Shown: positions 27,758 through 36,509 of the stretch, one piece after another
How the letters are laid out: every line of letters begins with the position of its first letter
How positions within the stretch are numbered: position 1 is the stretch's first letter
Assembly: GCA_004293045.1 (NCBI GenBank)
Contig: RDXY01000008.1
Coordinates: 1-64,000, forward strand
DNA: 64,000 nucleotides
From: Flavobacteriia bacterium
GTDB taxonomy: Bacteria > Bacteroidota > Bacteroidia > Flavobacteriales > Flavobacteriaceae
Direction of reading: 5' to 3'
Notes under the pieces: generated by a model
Databases searched by the model: none
The model's input: only the letters and a program-made list of their open reading frames with translations
What the model was told of the DNA's origin: nothing
Made by a program: the position numbers and the translations under genes

Positions 27758-28282
27758 TTATCCTTTAAATACTTTATCTAAAGATACTCCTCTTTGTTTT
27801 GCAACCGTAAGAGCACTTCTCATTTGTAACAAAGCATCAAAAGTTGCTTTTACTACGTTGTGAGGGTTTGATGAACCTTGAGATTTTGATAATACATCGT
27901 GTACACCAACTGATTCTAATACCGCACGTACAGCACCACCAGCGATAACTCCAGTACCGTGTGAAGCTGGCATTAAGAATACTCTAGCACCACCAAATTT
28001 ACCTTTTTGCTCATGAGGAACAGATTGTCCACTTAAAGGAATTTTTACTAAATTTTTCTTAGCATCTTCTACTGCTTTCGCAATTGCTTCAGAAACATCT
28101 TTAGATTTTCCTAAACCGTGACCTACTACTCCGTTTTCATCTCCAACTACAACAATAGCTGAAAAACCAAAAGCTCTACCACCTTTAGTTACTTTAGTAA
28201 CACGATTAACACTAACCAAACGATCTTTTAATTCAAGACCTGCTGGTTTCACTAATTCTACGTTTTTATAATTGTGATACAT
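27758..28282 (-). CDS. rpsE: 30S ribosomal protein S5
   Basis: S5 acts in decoding accuracy and lines the mRNA entry. The 174-residue protein has the double-stranded-RNA-binding-like N-terminal part ([20 protein letters not shown]) and the S5 C-terminal part ([20 protein letters not shown]). It lies 6 nt after rplR. Confidence 0.97.
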   Translation of the reverse strand: MYHNYKNVELVKPAGLELKDRLVSVNRVTKVTKGGRAFGFSAIVVVGDENGVVGHGLGKSKDVSEAIAKAVEDAKKNLVKIPLSGQSVPHEQKGKFGGARVFLMPASHGTGVIAGGAVRAVLESVGVHDVLSKSQGSSNPHNVVKATFDALLQMRSALTVAKQRGVSLDKVFKG

Positions 28283-28288
28283 ACCTTA

Positions 28289-28639
28289 TTAGAATTTAAG
28301 TCCCGCTTCTCTAGCTCCTTCAGCTAACGATTTTACACGTCCATGGTATAAGTTTCCACCTCTATCAAAAGTGATAGTAGAAACACCAGCTTTAAGCGCT
28401 TTTTCAGCGATCAATTTACCAACTGCATTTGCAGTTTCGATTTTAGTACCTGTAGCAACTCCTTTATCTCTCGATGAAGCAGAAACTAGAGTAACACCGT
28501 TTACATCATCTATGATTTGCGCATAGATTTCTTTATTACTTCTAAAAACAGAAAGTCTAGGTTGAGCAGCAGTTCCGCTTACAGTCTTTCTGATTCTGAA
28601 CTGTATTCTTTGTCTTCTTTCAGATTTTGTTAATGACAT
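28289..28639 (-). CDS. rplR: 50S ribosomal protein L18
   Basis: L18 binds 5S rRNA. The 116-residue protein contains [18 protein letters not shown] and ends [20 protein letters not shown], as in the family. Spacing to rplF is 11 nt. Confidence 0.97.
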   Translation of the reverse strand: MSLTKSERRQRIQFRIRKTVSGTAAQPRLSVFRSNKEIYAQIIDDVNGVTLVSASSRDKGVATGTKIETANAVGKLIAEKALKAGVSTITFDRGGNLYHGRVKSLAEGAREAGLKF

Positions 28640-28650
28640 AACTTTATATT

Positions 28651-29193
28651 TTAAGCTGATTTACCTGCTTTTCTTCTTACTTCCTCACCCACAAACTTAA
28701 CCCCTTTACCTTTGTATGGTTCTGGTTTACGGAAAGCTCTGATTTTAGCAGCAACCTGTCCTAATAATTGTTTGTCAAATGAAGTTAATTTCACTATCGG
28801 ATTTTTACCTTTTTCTGAGATGGTTTCCACACTTACTTCAGAAACTACTTCAAGTACTATATTGTGAGAAAAACCTAAAGCTAAATCTAATTTTTGCCCT
28901 TGGTTTGATGCTCTATATCCTACTCCAACTAATTCTAATTGTTTTGTGAAACCTTCAGCTACTCCAACAATCATGTTATTGATTAATGAACGATAAAGCC
29001 CGTGTTTCGCTCGCTCATTTTTTTGATCTGTTGCACGTTCAACGATAACATTGTTATCTTCAATTTTGATCGTTACATCAGAATATTCCTGAGTAAGCTC
29101 GCCTAATTTTCCTTTTACTGTAACTACAGCGTCTTTCACTTCTACAGTTACTCCTGCTGGAATTGCAATTGGATTTTTACCTATTCTTGACAT
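28651..29193 (-). CDS. rplF: 50S ribosomal protein L6
   Basis: The 180-residue protein has the two L6 repeats and the signature [20 protein letters not shown] near the C-terminus. It lies near the GTPase centre of the 50S subunit. It follows rpsH by 18 nt. Confidence 0.97.
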   Translation of the reverse strand: MSRIGKNPIAIPAGVTVEVKDAVVTVKGKLGELTQEYSDVTIKIEDNNVIVERATDQKNERAKHGLYRSLINNMIVGVAEGFTKQLELVGVGYRASNQGQKLDLALGFSHNIVLEVVSEVSVETISEKGKNPIVKLTSFDKQLLGQVAAKIRAFRKPEPYKGKGVKFVGEEVRRKAGKSA

Positions 29194-29211
29194 CTTATAT
29201 AGTCTTTAAAA

Positions 29212-29610
29212 TTAGTATACGTAACAAATTACTTCACCACCTACATTTAATTGTTTAGCCATTTTACCTGTCATAACTCCTTTAGAAGTTGACACGATAG
29301 CAATACCTAAACCATTTAAAATTCTAGGGATATTCGTAGAACTTGCGTACTTACGTAAACCTGGTTTACTAATTCTTTGGATATCTTTAATTACAGACTC
29401 TTTAGTATCTTTATCATACTTTAAAGCGATTTTGATAGTACCTTGTACGGTAGCATCTTCAAATTTGTAACTTAAGATATATCCTTGATCGAATAAAATC
29501 TTTGTGATTTCTTTTTTCAAGTTCGAAGCAGGAATTTCAACCACTTTGTGATTTACTCTAGCTGCGTTTCTTACTCTAGTAAGATAATCGGCAATTGGAT
29601 CTGTATACAT
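29212..29610 (-). CDS. rpsH: 30S ribosomal protein S8
   Basis: S8 is a primary 16S-binding protein and represses the spc operon in E. coli. I start at the ATG at 29610 (132 residues, [19 protein letters not shown]); upstream in-frame codons are not conserved. The C-terminus has [14 protein letters not shown]. The start codon lies inside a perfect 14-bp palindrome, and the 104-nt gap before it holds a promoter and a strong hairpin, both unusual inside this cluster. Confidence 0.97.
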   Translation of the reverse strand: MYTDPIADYLTRVRNAARVNHKVVEIPASNLKKEITKILFDQGYILSYKFEDATVQGTIKIALKYDKDTKESVIKDIQRISKPGLRKYASSTNIPRILNGLGIAIVSTSKGVMTGKMAKQLNVGGEVICYVY

Positions 29611-29617
29611 ATGTATA
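29604..29617. repeat. palindrome over the rpsH start codon
   Basis: TATACATATGTATA is a perfect 14-bp palindrome whose centre overlaps the rpsH ATG (29608-29610). It could be an operator or hide the start codon in RNA; no function is shown. Confidence 0.8.
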
Positions 29618-29630
29618 AAATTGCGATTAT

Positions 29631-29660
29631 GGTTTTCAGGAAGCACTCGCTTCCTGAACC
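29631..29660 (-). promoter_or_regulatory. hairpin in the rpsH leader
   Basis: TTCAGGAAGC (29635-29644) pairs with GCTTCCTGAA (29649-29658) around a 4-nt loop, and GGTT/AACC can extend the stem past two unpaired T. It lies between the internal promoter and the rpsH start. It has no T-run, so it is not a typical terminator. A site for S8 control or RNA processing is possible. Confidence 0.7.
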
Positions 29661-29690
29661 TTTAATCAATTAAAATTATTTTTTGGTTTG

Positions 29691-29721
29691 CAAAAGTAAT
29701 AACTTTTTGCGAGATTACCAA
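29691..29721 (-). promoter_or_regulatory. internal promoter before rpsH
   Basis: The -7 box TACTTTTG (29691-29698) and -33 TTGG (29718-29721) are 19 nt apart, a full consensus match. The -33 overlaps the last codon of rpsN. It should drive rpsH and the genes after it independently of the S10-part promoter. Confidence 0.75.
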
Positions 29722-29984
29722 GAAGCTTTTTTAACTCCTGGTATTAAACCTTGATTTGCCATTTCACGGAATGTTACACGTGAAAGACCAAATTGACGCA
29801 TATACCCTCTTGGTCTACCTGTTAATTTACAACGATTGTGTAAACGAATTGGCGAAGCGTTTTTAGGTAATTTTTGTAATGCTTCATAATCTCCGGCTTT
29901 TTTCAAAGCTTTTCTTTTTTCAGCATATTTATCTACAACAGCTTGTCTTTTAACCTCACGGGCTTTCATTGATTCTTTAGCCAT
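29715..29984 (-). CDS. rpsN: 30S ribosomal protein S14, zinc-free long form
   Basis: The 89-residue protein is the long S14 type without the two CxxC pairs of the zinc form. It has one Cys only, in [19 protein letters not shown], and ends [10 protein letters not shown]. It lies 3 nt after rplE. Confidence 0.96.
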   Translation of the reverse strand: MAKESMKAREVKRQAVVDKYAEKRKALKKAGDYEALQKLPKNASPIRLHNRCKLTGRPRGYMRQFGLSRVTFREMANQGLIPGVKKASW

Positions 29985-29987
29985 AAC

Positions 29988-30539
29988 TTAGTTCTTTTTG
30001 AAAGGTAAACCTAATTCAGTTAATAATGATTTTGCTTCTTTATCTGTTTGAGCAGAAGTAACAAAAGTAATATCCATTCCAGAAATTTTGTTTACTTTAT
30101 CAATATCAATTTCAGGAAAAATGATTTGTTCTAAAACTCCTAAGTTATAATTACCTCTTCCATCAAATCCTGTAGATTTAATTCCACCAAAATCTCTTAC
30201 ACGAGGTAAAGATGATGTAATAAGTCTATCTAAAAACTCATACATTCTTTCACCACGTAAAGTTACTTTAGCACCAATAGGCATACCTTTTCTTAGTTTA
30301 AATGATGCCACGTCTTTCTTTGAAATTGTAGCAACTGCTTTTTGACCAGTAATTTTAGTTAACTCATCAACAGCATAATCTACTAATTTTTTGTCAGACA
30401 CAGCAGCACCTACGCCACGGCTAATAACAATTTTTTCCAATTTTGGAACTTGCATTACATTTTTGTAACCAAATTCTTCTTTCAAAGCAGCAACTATTCT
30501 GCTTTTATATTCTTCCTTTAGTCTTGGTAAGTATCCCAT
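29988..30539 (-). CDS. rplE: 50S ribosomal protein L5
   Basis: L5 binds 5S rRNA and contacts P-site tRNA. The 183-residue protein begins [20 protein letters not shown] and contains [20 protein letters not shown] and [10 protein letters not shown], all standard. It follows rplX by 2 nt. Confidence 0.97.
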   Translation of the reverse strand: MGYLPRLKEEYKSRIVAALKEEFGYKNVMQVPKLEKIVISRGVGAAVSDKKLVDYAVDELTKITGQKAVATISKKDVASFKLRKGMPIGAKVTLRGERMYEFLDRLITSSLPRVRDFGGIKSTGFDGRGNYNLGVLEQIIFPEIDIDKVNKISGMDITFVTSAQTDKEAKSLLTELGLPFKKN

Positions 30540-30541
30540 AA

Positions 30542-30856
30542 CTATATAACTTGATTAGATTTTTTTGAAAATCTTACTTTTGTTTCTCCATCCATTCTAA
30601 ATCCTACTTTAGAAGTCTCTTTAGTTTTAGCATCAACTAATGCTAAATTAGAAATATGGATAGGAGCTTCTTTTTTCACGATTCCACCTTGTGGGCTTTT
30701 TGCACTTGGTTTCGTATGTTTTGAAACCATGTTTAATCCTTCCACAACAGCTTTGTTTTTATCGCGAATTACACGTAAAACTTTACCTTCTTGTCCTTTA
30801 TGATCACCAGCATTAACACGTACTAGGTCTCCTGATTTTATTTTAATTTTCATCAT
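30542..30856 (-). CDS. rplX: 50S ribosomal protein L24
   Basis: L24 starts 50S assembly. The 104-residue protein has the KOW motif ([20 protein letters not shown]) and [15 protein letters not shown]. Two adjacent ATGs (30856 and 30853) are possible starts and the choice changes only one residue. It lies 11 nt after rplN. Confidence 0.97.
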   Translation of the reverse strand: MMKIKIKSGDLVRVNAGDHKGQEGKVLRVIRDKNKAVVEGLNMVSKHTKPSAKSPQGGIVKKEAPIHISNLALVDAKTKETSKVGFRMDGETKVRFSKKSNQVI

Positions 30857-30867
30857 TTCTTTGAGAA

Positions 30868-31236
30868 TTAAAGCACCTCAGGTGCTAATGATACAATTTT
30901 CATGAATTGTTTTTCACGAAGTTCTCTAGCTACTGGACCAAAAACACGAGTACCTCTCATTTCACCACCAGCATTTAATAATACACAAGCGTTATCATCA
31001 AATCTAATGTATGAACCATCGGCTCTTCTCACTTCTTTTTTGGTACGTATTACAACTGCAGTTGAAACAGATCCTTTTTTAACATTACTGTTAGGAGCTG
31101 CATCTTTAATTGAAACTACAATTTTATCACCTACAGATGCGTAACGACGTTTCGTTCCACCTAGAACACGGATAGTTAAAACTTCTTTTGCTCCCGTGTT
31201 ATCTGCTACTTTTAATCTTGATTCTTGTTGTACCAT
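30868..31236 (-). CDS. rplN: 50S ribosomal protein L14
   Basis: The 122-residue protein is nearly colinear with L14: [20 protein letters not shown] at the start, the middle [15 protein letters not shown] and the end [12 protein letters not shown]. It lies at the interface of the subunits. It follows rpsQ by 2 nt. Confidence 0.97.
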   Translation of the reverse strand: MVQQESRLKVADNTGAKEVLTIRVLGGTKRRYASVGDKIVVSIKDAAPNSNVKKGSVSTAVVIRTKKEVRRADGSYIRFDDNACVLLNAGGEMRGTRVFGPVARELREKQFMKIVSLAPEVL

Positions 31237-31238
31237 AA

Positions 31239-31496
31239 TTACTTAGCTCTTTCAATGATTTCAACTAATCTCCAACATTTAGTTTTACTTAAAGGACGCG
31301 TTTCGCTAATTCTTACCGTATCACCAATATTACAGTTGTTTGTTTCGTCGTGTGCAACATATTTCTTAGTTTTTAACACGAACTTACCATACATAGGGTG
31401 TTTTACTCTTTTTGTTTCTGAAATAACAATAGATTTATCCATTTTATTACTAGTAACAACACCAACTCTTTCTTTTCTTAAATTTCTTTTTTCCAT
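31239..31496 (-). CDS. rpsQ: 30S ribosomal protein S17
   Basis: The 85-residue OB-fold protein has [19 protein letters not shown] and [20 protein letters not shown], as in S17, a primary binder of 16S rRNA. It lies 17 nt after rpmC. Confidence 0.97.
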   Translation of the reverse strand: MEKRNLRKERVGVVTSNKMDKSIVISETKRVKHPMYGKFVLKTKKYVAHDETNNCNIGDTVRISETRPLSKTKCWRLVEIIERAK

Positions 31497-31513
31497 CTTT
31501 CAGCAGAATACAA

Positions 31514-31705
31514 TTATTGTAACTCTCTTTTAGTAATTTCAGTTGCAATTCTTGCCACTGATCTTCTTAATGTTCTCATTTGAAGCGGATTCTCGATTGG
31601 AGAAATAGCATGAGCCATTTTAAGGTCGTTATACGTTTTCTTTACCTGAACAAGCTTTGCTTGTAAGTCAGCTACAGATAGATTTTTTATTTCAGATTGT
31701 TTCAT
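31514..31705 (-). CDS. rpmC: 50S ribosomal protein L29
   Basis: The 63-residue two-helix protein has MKQSEIKNLSVADLQAKLVQ and NPLQMRTLRRSVARIATEI. It sits by the peptide exit tunnel. It follows rplP by 12 nt. Confidence 0.97.
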   Translation of the reverse strand: MKQSEIKNLSVADLQAKLVQVKKTYNDLKMAHAISPIENPLQMRTLRRSVARIATEITKRELQ

Positions 31706-31717
31706 AATTAATTTTTA

Positions 31718-32137
31718 TTATGCTTCGAAATCTCTAGCAACGATAAACTTAGTTTTTACAGGAAGTTTTTGTGCTGCAAGACGCAATGCCTCTTTAGCTA
31801 CTGAGATAGGCACTCCACCTACTTCAAACATAATTTTTCCTGGTTTTACAACAGCAGCCCAATATTCGACTGCCCCTTTTCCTTTACCCATACGTACCTC
31901 AAGTGGTTTCTTTGTAATAGGTTTGTCTGGAAATATTTTAATCCATAATTGACCCTCTCTTTTCATGTAACGAGTTGCAGCAATACGAGATGCTTCAATT
32001 TGACGAGACGTGATAAAAGAAGAATCCATAGATTTAATACCAAACATTCCGTTTGAAAGGATGTGCCCTCTTTGCGAGTTTCCTTTCATTCTTCCCTTTT
32101 GTACCTTACGATATTTTGTTCTTTTAGGTTGTAACAT
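31718..32137 (-). CDS. rplP: 50S ribosomal protein L16
   Basis: The 139-residue protein begins [20 protein letters not shown] and has [20 protein letters not shown], both hallmarks of L16, which helps organise the tRNA sites of the 50S subunit. It follows rpsC by 20 nt. Confidence 0.97.
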   Translation of the reverse strand: MLQPKRTKYRKVQKGRMKGNSQRGHILSNGMFGIKSMDSSFITSRQIEASRIAATRYMKREGQLWIKIFPDKPITKKPLEVRMGKGKGAVEYWAAVVKPGKIMFEVGGVPISVAKEALRLAAQKLPVKTKFIVARDFEA

Positions 32138-32157
32138 TTTGTCTTTAATTTAAAAAA

Positions 32158-32898
32158 TTACTTTCTTTTGCGTGGAGCTGGTTTACCGCCTTTTCCTTTT
32201 GAATCAAAACCACCTCTTTCAGAAGATTTAGGACCTTTTTTGTCCATACCTACTAATGGAGATAAATCTCTTTTACCATAAACTTCACCCTTCATTATCC
32301 ATACTTTGATACCCATTCTACCATAAGTAGTATGTGCTTCAGATAATGCATAATCAATGTCTGCTCTGAAAGTTGATAATGGAATTCTTCCTTCTTTGAA
32401 ACCTTCAGAACGCGCCATCTCTGCACCATTTAAACGACCAGAAATAAGAACCTTAATTCCTTCTGCATTCATTCTCATTGCTGCTGCGATAGCCATTTTG
32501 ATAGCTCTTCTGTAAGAAATACGACTTTCGATTTGACGAGCAATAGAGTTACCGACTAAGTAAGCGTCTAATTCTGGTCTTTTGATTTCGAAAATGTTGA
32601 TTTGAATTTCCTTATCTGTAATTTTCTTAAGTTCTTCTTTTAACTTGTCTACCTCTTGTCCACCTTTTCCGATAATAATACCAGGTCTAGCAGTAGTGAT
32701 AGTAACGGTTACAAGTTTTAAAGTTCTCTCGATAATTATTTTTGATACACTAGCTTTCGTTAAACGTGCATGGATATACTTTCTGATTTTATAATCTTCG
32801 GCGATTTTATCCCCGTAATCATTTCCACCATACCAGTTTGAGTCCCATCCTCTGATGATACCAAGTCTGTTTCCTATTGGATTTGTCTTTTGTCCCAT
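32158..32898 (-). CDS. rpsC: 30S ribosomal protein S3
   Basis: S3 lines the mRNA entry and contributes to helicase activity. The 246-residue protein has the KH domain with [15 protein letters not shown] loop ([20 protein letters not shown]) and the S3 C-terminal part ([20 protein letters not shown]). A Lys/Gly-rich tail ends the protein. Confidence 0.97.
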   Translation of the reverse strand: MGQKTNPIGNRLGIIRGWDSNWYGGNDYGDKIAEDYKIRKYIHARLTKASVSKIIIERTLKLVTVTITTARPGIIIGKGGQEVDKLKEELKKITDKEIQINIFEIKRPELDAYLVGNSIARQIESRISYRRAIKMAIAAAMRMNAEGIKVLISGRLNGAEMARSEGFKEGRIPLSTFRADIDYALSEAHTTYGRMGIKVWIMKGEVYGKRDLSPLVGMDKKGPKSSERGGFDSKGKGGKPAPRKRK

Positions 32899-32906
32899 AC
32901 TGTTAA

Positions 32907-33317
32907 TTAATTACTTTGTGTGTTATTGATAGCTCCTAAAACCACAGTTACGTGATTAGAACGTTTTCTAATTCTGTGTGCTCTACCTTGAGGTGCAGGA
33001 CGTAATCTTTTTAACATCATACCACCATCAACTCTTATCTCTTTAATAAATAAGCCCGCGTCTTCCATACTAGATCCTTCGTTTTTAGCTGACCAATTGG
33101 CGATAGCTGATAAAACTAATTTCTCTAATTTTTTTGAAGCTTCTTTTGGACTGAATCTTAAAATATTAAGAGCATTTTCTACCTTCTGACCTCTTACTTG
33201 ATCCGCAACTAAGCGCATTTTTCTTGGTGAAGAAGGGCAGTTATTTAACTTTGCAAACGCAATTTGCTTATTAGCTTCTTTTCTTGCGTCAGCTGCTTCT
33301 CTTTTACGAACTCCCAT
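32907..33317 (-). CDS. rplV: 50S ribosomal protein L22
   Basis: L22 reaches into the exit tunnel. The 136-residue protein has [20 protein letters not shown] and the tunnel hairpin region ending [20 protein letters not shown]. It has an extra N-terminal 15-20 residues compared with E. coli. It follows rpsS by 6 nt. Confidence 0.97.
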   Translation of the reverse strand: MGVRKREAADARKEANKQIAFAKLNNCPSSPRKMRLVADQVRGQKVENALNILRFSPKEASKKLEKLVLSAIANWSAKNEGSSMEDAGLFIKEIRVDGGMMLKRLRPAPQGRAHRIRKRSNHVTVVLGAINNTQSN

Positions 33318-33323
33318 GACTTC

Positions 33324-33602
33324 TTATTTTTTACCTTTATTTTTCGCACCCGCGTGACCTCTAAACGATCTTGTTGGTGAGAATTCTCCTAATTTATGAC
33401 CAACCATATTCTCAGTTACATAAACTGGAACAAATTGACGGCCATTGTGAACAGCGATAGTTTGTCCTACAAAATCTGGAATAATCATAGATGCTCTAGA
33501 CCAAGTCTTCACAACATTTTTATTACCACCTTCTATATTCTCTTGTACTTTTTTCTCTAATTTAAAGTGTACAAATGGTCCTTTTTTTAATGAACGTGCC
33601 AT
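33324..33602 (-). CDS. rpsS: 30S ribosomal protein S19
   Basis: The 92-residue protein has [20 protein letters not shown] and [18 protein letters not shown], full-length S19 of the 30S head. It follows rplB by 6 nt. Confidence 0.97.
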   Translation of the reverse strand: MARSLKKGPFVHFKLEKKVQENIEGGNKNVVKTWSRASMIIPDFVGQTIAVHNGRQFVPVYVTENMVGHKLGEFSPTRSFRGHAGAKNKGKK

Positions 33603-33608
33603 ATCTTA

Positions 33609-34433
33609 TTATTTCTTTCTACGTTCTACAATATACTTGTTACTCGGGTTCACCTTAGAACGAGTTCTATAACCTTTAGCTGGTAAACCTTTTCTTGAAC
33701 GTGGGTGACCTCCTGAAGAGCGTCCTTCTCCACCTCCCATAGGGTGATCAACTGGGTTCATAGCTACTGGTCTTGTTCTAGGTCTTCTTCCTAACCATCT
33801 AGTTCTACCTGCTTTTCCAGATACTACTAATTGGTGGTCAGAGTTAGATACTGCTCCAATGGTAGCCGAGCAAGTTAACAAGATTAATCTTGTTTCTCCT
33901 GATGGCATTTTGATTGTTGCATACTTTCCATCTCTAGCCATTAACTGAGCAAATGTACCTGCCGAACGTGCGATTACAGCACCTTGTCCAGGTCTTAATT
34001 CGATACAAGAAATAACTGTTCCTAATGGAATTTTACTTAAAGGTAACGCATTTCCAATTTCTGGTGAAGCATCTTCTCCTGAAACTATAGTTTGCCCAAC
34101 TTGTAAACCATTCTGTGCAATAACATATGTTTTTGCTCCATCTGCATAATATAATAATGAAATGAATGCTGAACGGTTTGGATCGTATTCGATTGTTTTC
34201 ACATTAGCAGGAACTCCAGCTTTTGTTCTTTTAAAATCAATTATACGATACTTTTGTTTATGACCACCACCTGTATAACGCATGGTCATTTTTCCTTGAC
34301 TATTTCTACCTCCAGAGTTTTTTTTCGGTGCGATCAATGAACGCTCCGGCTTATCAGTTGTAATAGTGTCAAAGCTATTTACAACTCTAAAACGCTGACC
34401 TGGGGTAATAGGTTTTAATTTTCTAACTGACAT
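33609..34433 (-). CDS. rplB: 50S ribosomal protein L2
   Basis: L2 is needed for subunit joining and for the peptidyl-transferase region. The 274-residue protein has [15 protein letters not shown], and the C-terminal [20 protein letters not shown] includes the essential His. It follows rplW by 9 nt. Confidence 0.97.
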   Translation of the reverse strand: MSVRKLKPITPGQRFRVVNSFDTITTDKPERSLIAPKKNSGGRNSQGKMTMRYTGGGHKQKYRIIDFKRTKAGVPANVKTIEYDPNRSAFISLLYYADGAKTYVIAQNGLQVGQTIVSGEDASPEIGNALPLSKIPLGTVISCIELRPGQGAVIARSAGTFAQLMARDGKYATIKMPSGETRLILLTCSATIGAVSNSDHQLVVSGKAGRTRWLGRRPRTRPVAMNPVDHPMGGGEGRSSGGHPRSRKGLPAKGYRTRSKVNPSNKYIVERRKK

Positions 34434-34442
34434 TGTTGTATA

Positions 34443-34733
34443 TTAGATATTAGTATAAAAATCTATCGATTCTCCTTCTTTAACTTGAACAACTGCTTTT
34501 TTATAAGCATTTGTTTTTCCACTGATTAATCCGCTTTTCGTGTATTTTACACTTCTATCAGCTCTATAGTTCATTGTTCTTACAGCAACTACAGTAATAC
34601 CAAACGCTGTTTCAACAGCTTTTTTGATTTGTACTTTATTAGCTGTTTTTTCAACTATAAAACCAAAACGGTTAAAAACTTCACCATCTTTAGTTAACTT
34701 TTCAGTTACAATTGGCTTGATAATAACACTCAT
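34443..34733 (-). CDS. rplW: 50S ribosomal protein L23
   Basis: L23 is at the tunnel exit and docks trigger factor and SRP. The 96-residue protein begins MSVIIKPIVTEKLTKDGEVF and contains FIVEKTANKVQIKKAVETAF. It follows rplD by 8 nt. Confidence 0.96.
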   Translation of the reverse strand: MSVIIKPIVTEKLTKDGEVFNRFGFIVEKTANKVQIKKAVETAFGITVVAVRTMNYRADRSVKYTKSGLISGKTNAYKKAVVQVKEGESIDFYTNI

Positions 34734-34741
34734 GATCTGAA

Positions 34742-35371
34742 TTATTTACTTAAATTAGCTTCTATCGCTTCAATTGAACCTTCTAAAAGAACCAAACTTT
34801 TTGCATTTAAAATAGCATAAGTACTTAATTCTGAGCTAGTTACAACAGAAGTTGTTTTTAAATTACGCGACGACAAATATACATTTTTATTTGTATCACC
34901 TAATATAAATAGAGATTTTTTGTTTTCTAACCCTAAAGAACTCAATACATTAATGAATTTTTTAGTGTTTGGTGTGTCGAAAGTAAAATCTTCAACAACC
35001 AGAATATTTGATTCCAAAGCCTTCAAAGAAAAAGCAGATTTACGTGCTAATCTTTTTAAGTTTTTATTCAATTTGAATGAATAACTTCTTGGTCTTGGTC
35101 CAAAAACAGTACCCCCACCTTTAAATAAAGGAGATTTTTTGGATCCTGCACGAGCAGTACCTGTACCTTTTTGTTTTTTAATTTTACGAGTACTACCTGC
35201 CACTTCCGCTCTTTCTTTAGCTTTATGCGTTCCTTGTCTTTGGTTAGCCAAGTATTGCTTAACATCTAAATATACAGCATGTTTGTTAGGTTCTATAGCG
35301 AAAACGGTATCGTCAAGATTTACTTTACGACCTGTTTCTTTTCCGTTGATATCTAAAACTTTTACTTCCAT
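34742..35371 (-). CDS. rplD: 50S ribosomal protein L4
   Basis: L4 lines the exit tunnel and in E. coli also controls its own operon. I start at the ATG at 35371 (209 residues, [20 protein letters not shown]); its A is the last base of the rplC stop codon, giving translational coupling. The tunnel loop is the stretch GTGTARAGSKKSPLFKGGGT. Confidence 0.97.
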   Translation of the reverse strand: MEVKVLDINGKETGRKVNLDDTVFAIEPNKHAVYLDVKQYLANQRQGTHKAKERAEVAGSTRKIKKQKGTGTARAGSKKSPLFKGGGTVFGPRPRSYSFKLNKNLKRLARKSAFSLKALESNILVVEDFTFDTPNTKKFINVLSSLGLENKKSLFILGDTNKNVYLSSRNLKTTSVVTSSELSTYAILNAKSLVLLEGSIEAIEANLSK

Positions 35372-35988
35372 TACTTCTGAATGATTACATAAGAGTTTTT
35401 GCACCCTGGTACACACCCTTTAATTACTAAAAGATTTTTCTCTGCAACCACTTTCAATACTTTTAAGTTTTGAACCGTTACATTATCTCCACCCATTCTT
35501 CCTGCCATTCTCATTCCTTTGAATACTCTAGAAGGATAAGATGACGCTCCAACAGATCCTGGCGCACGTAAACGGTTATGTTGACCGTGAGTGGCTTGAC
35601 CTACCCCACCGAAACCATGACGTTTTACAACACCTTGAAATCCTTTACCTTTTGAAGTTCCAACTACGTCAACAAATTCACCTTCAGTGAATAAGTTTAC
35701 ATCAATTGAATCTCCTAACTTAAACTCCTCCTCAAAACCGTGGAATTCAACAACTTTCTTCTTAGCAGCAGTTCCCGCTTTCTTGAAGTGACCTTCTTCA
35801 GCTTTTACTGTATGCTTTTCCGTTTTGTCATCGAAACCTAATTGAAGGGCTTCATACCCGTCAACTGCATTGGTTCTGACTTGGGTCACAACGCATGGTC
35901 CAGCTTCAATAACGGTACATGGAATGTTCTTTCCATTCTCGTCAAAGATGCTAGTCATACCGATTTTTCTTCCGATTAACCCAGACAT
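35371..35988 (-). CDS. rplC: 50S ribosomal protein L3
   Basis: L3 starts 50S assembly. The 205-residue protein begins [20 protein letters not shown] and has [20 protein letters not shown], where Gln is the usual methylation region. It is the first gene of the S10-type unit because rpsJ lies beyond a terminator; its own promoter lies 60-90 nt upstream. Confidence 0.97.
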   Translation of the reverse strand: MSGLIGRKIGMTSIFDENGKNIPCTVIEAGPCVVTQVRTNAVDGYEALQLGFDDKTEKHTVKAEEGHFKKAGTAAKKKVVEFHGFEEEFKLGDSIDVNLFTEGEFVDVVGTSKGKGFQGVVKRHGFGGVGQATHGQHNRLRAPGSVGASSYPSRVFKGMRMAGRMGGDNVTVQNLKVLKVVAEKNLLVIKGCVPGCKNSYVIIQK

Positions 35989-36018
35989 AAATACATATTA
36001 TTTAATTAAACATTGATT

Positions 36019-36036
36019 TTCAGCACGATTGCTGAA
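36019..36036 (-). promoter_or_regulatory. hairpin in the rplC leader
   Basis: TTCAGCA (36019-36025) and TGCTGAA (36030-36036) form a 7-bp stem with a 4-nt loop, 30 nt before the rplC start, downstream of the promoter at 36051-36079. No T-rich tail suits termination of the downstream genes. It may be a control site. Confidence 0.55.
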
Positions 36037-36050
36037 TTTTTTCAAGGGTG

Positions 36051-36079
36051 CAAATATATAAATATTTTATTATTCTCAA
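36051..36079 (-). promoter_or_regulatory. promoter of the rplC-rplQ unit
   Basis: The -7 box TATATTTG (36051-36058) and -33 TTG within TTTTTG (36077-36082) are 18 nt apart. The -7 box is followed by CACCC, the same motif as in the rRNA promoters. The leader is about 60 nt. Confidence 0.75.
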
Positions 36080-36141
36080 AAATAAATGTTAACTTATTTT
36101 TAAAAACAATAAAAATCTAGTATTTTTTCCTTGATGATATA

Positions 36142-36174
36142 AAAAAACCGAGTAGTATTTCAACTCGGTTTTTT
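36142..36174 (-). terminator. terminator after rpsJ
   Basis: AAAAAACCGAGT (36142-36153) and ACTCGGTTTTTT (36163-36174) form a 12-bp stem with a 9-nt loop and end in a T-run. It separates the rpsL-rpsG-fusA-rpsJ unit from rplC. Confidence 0.9.
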
Positions 36175-36192
36175 AATTATATTGAAATAAAG

Positions 36193-36498
36193 TTATACTT
36201 TAATTTCTACTTCAACACCACTTGGTAATTCTAATTTCATTAACGCATCAATCGTTTTTGAAGAAGAACTATAAATATCTAGAAGTCTTTTGTATGACAT
36301 TAATTCAAACTGCTCTCTAGATTTTTTGTTTACGTGTGGAGAACGTAATACTGTAAAAATTCTTTTGTGTGTTGGTAATGGAATAGGACCCGTTACTACA
36401 GCACCTGTGCTCTTTACAGTTTTTACAATCTTTTCAGCAGACTTGTCTACCAACATGTGATCGTAAGATTTCAATTTTATTCTGATTTTTTGACTCAT
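36193..36498 (-). CDS. rpsJ: 30S ribosomal protein S10
   Basis: S10 sits in the 30S head and in many bacteria also serves NusB antitermination. The 101-residue protein has [20 protein letters not shown] and [20 protein letters not shown]. Here it is last in the str unit (11 nt after fusA), not first in the S10 unit as in E. coli. Confidence 0.97.
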   Translation of the reverse strand: MSQKIRIKLKSYDHMLVDKSAEKIVKTVKSTGAVVTGPIPLPTHKRIFTVLRSPHVNKKSREQFELMSYKRLLDIYSSSSKTIDALMKLELPSGVEVEIKV

Positions 36499-36509
36499 TT
36501 TCTTAAGAA

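Noticed and set aside
29604..29617. NdeI-like CATATG at the rpsH start as a cloning artefact
   Set aside because: The surrounding operon is continuous and native; CATATG arises from the natural palindrome.
35372..35416. Upstream-extended start of rplD (and similar longer starts of rpoA and rpsH)
   Set aside because: The extra codons overlap the preceding gene or use TTG/GTG, while the downstream ATG begins the conserved N-terminus.
36175..36509. Missing tuf gene between fusA and rpsJ
   Set aside because: Absence of tuf here is usual for Bacteroidota and not a deletion in this strain.
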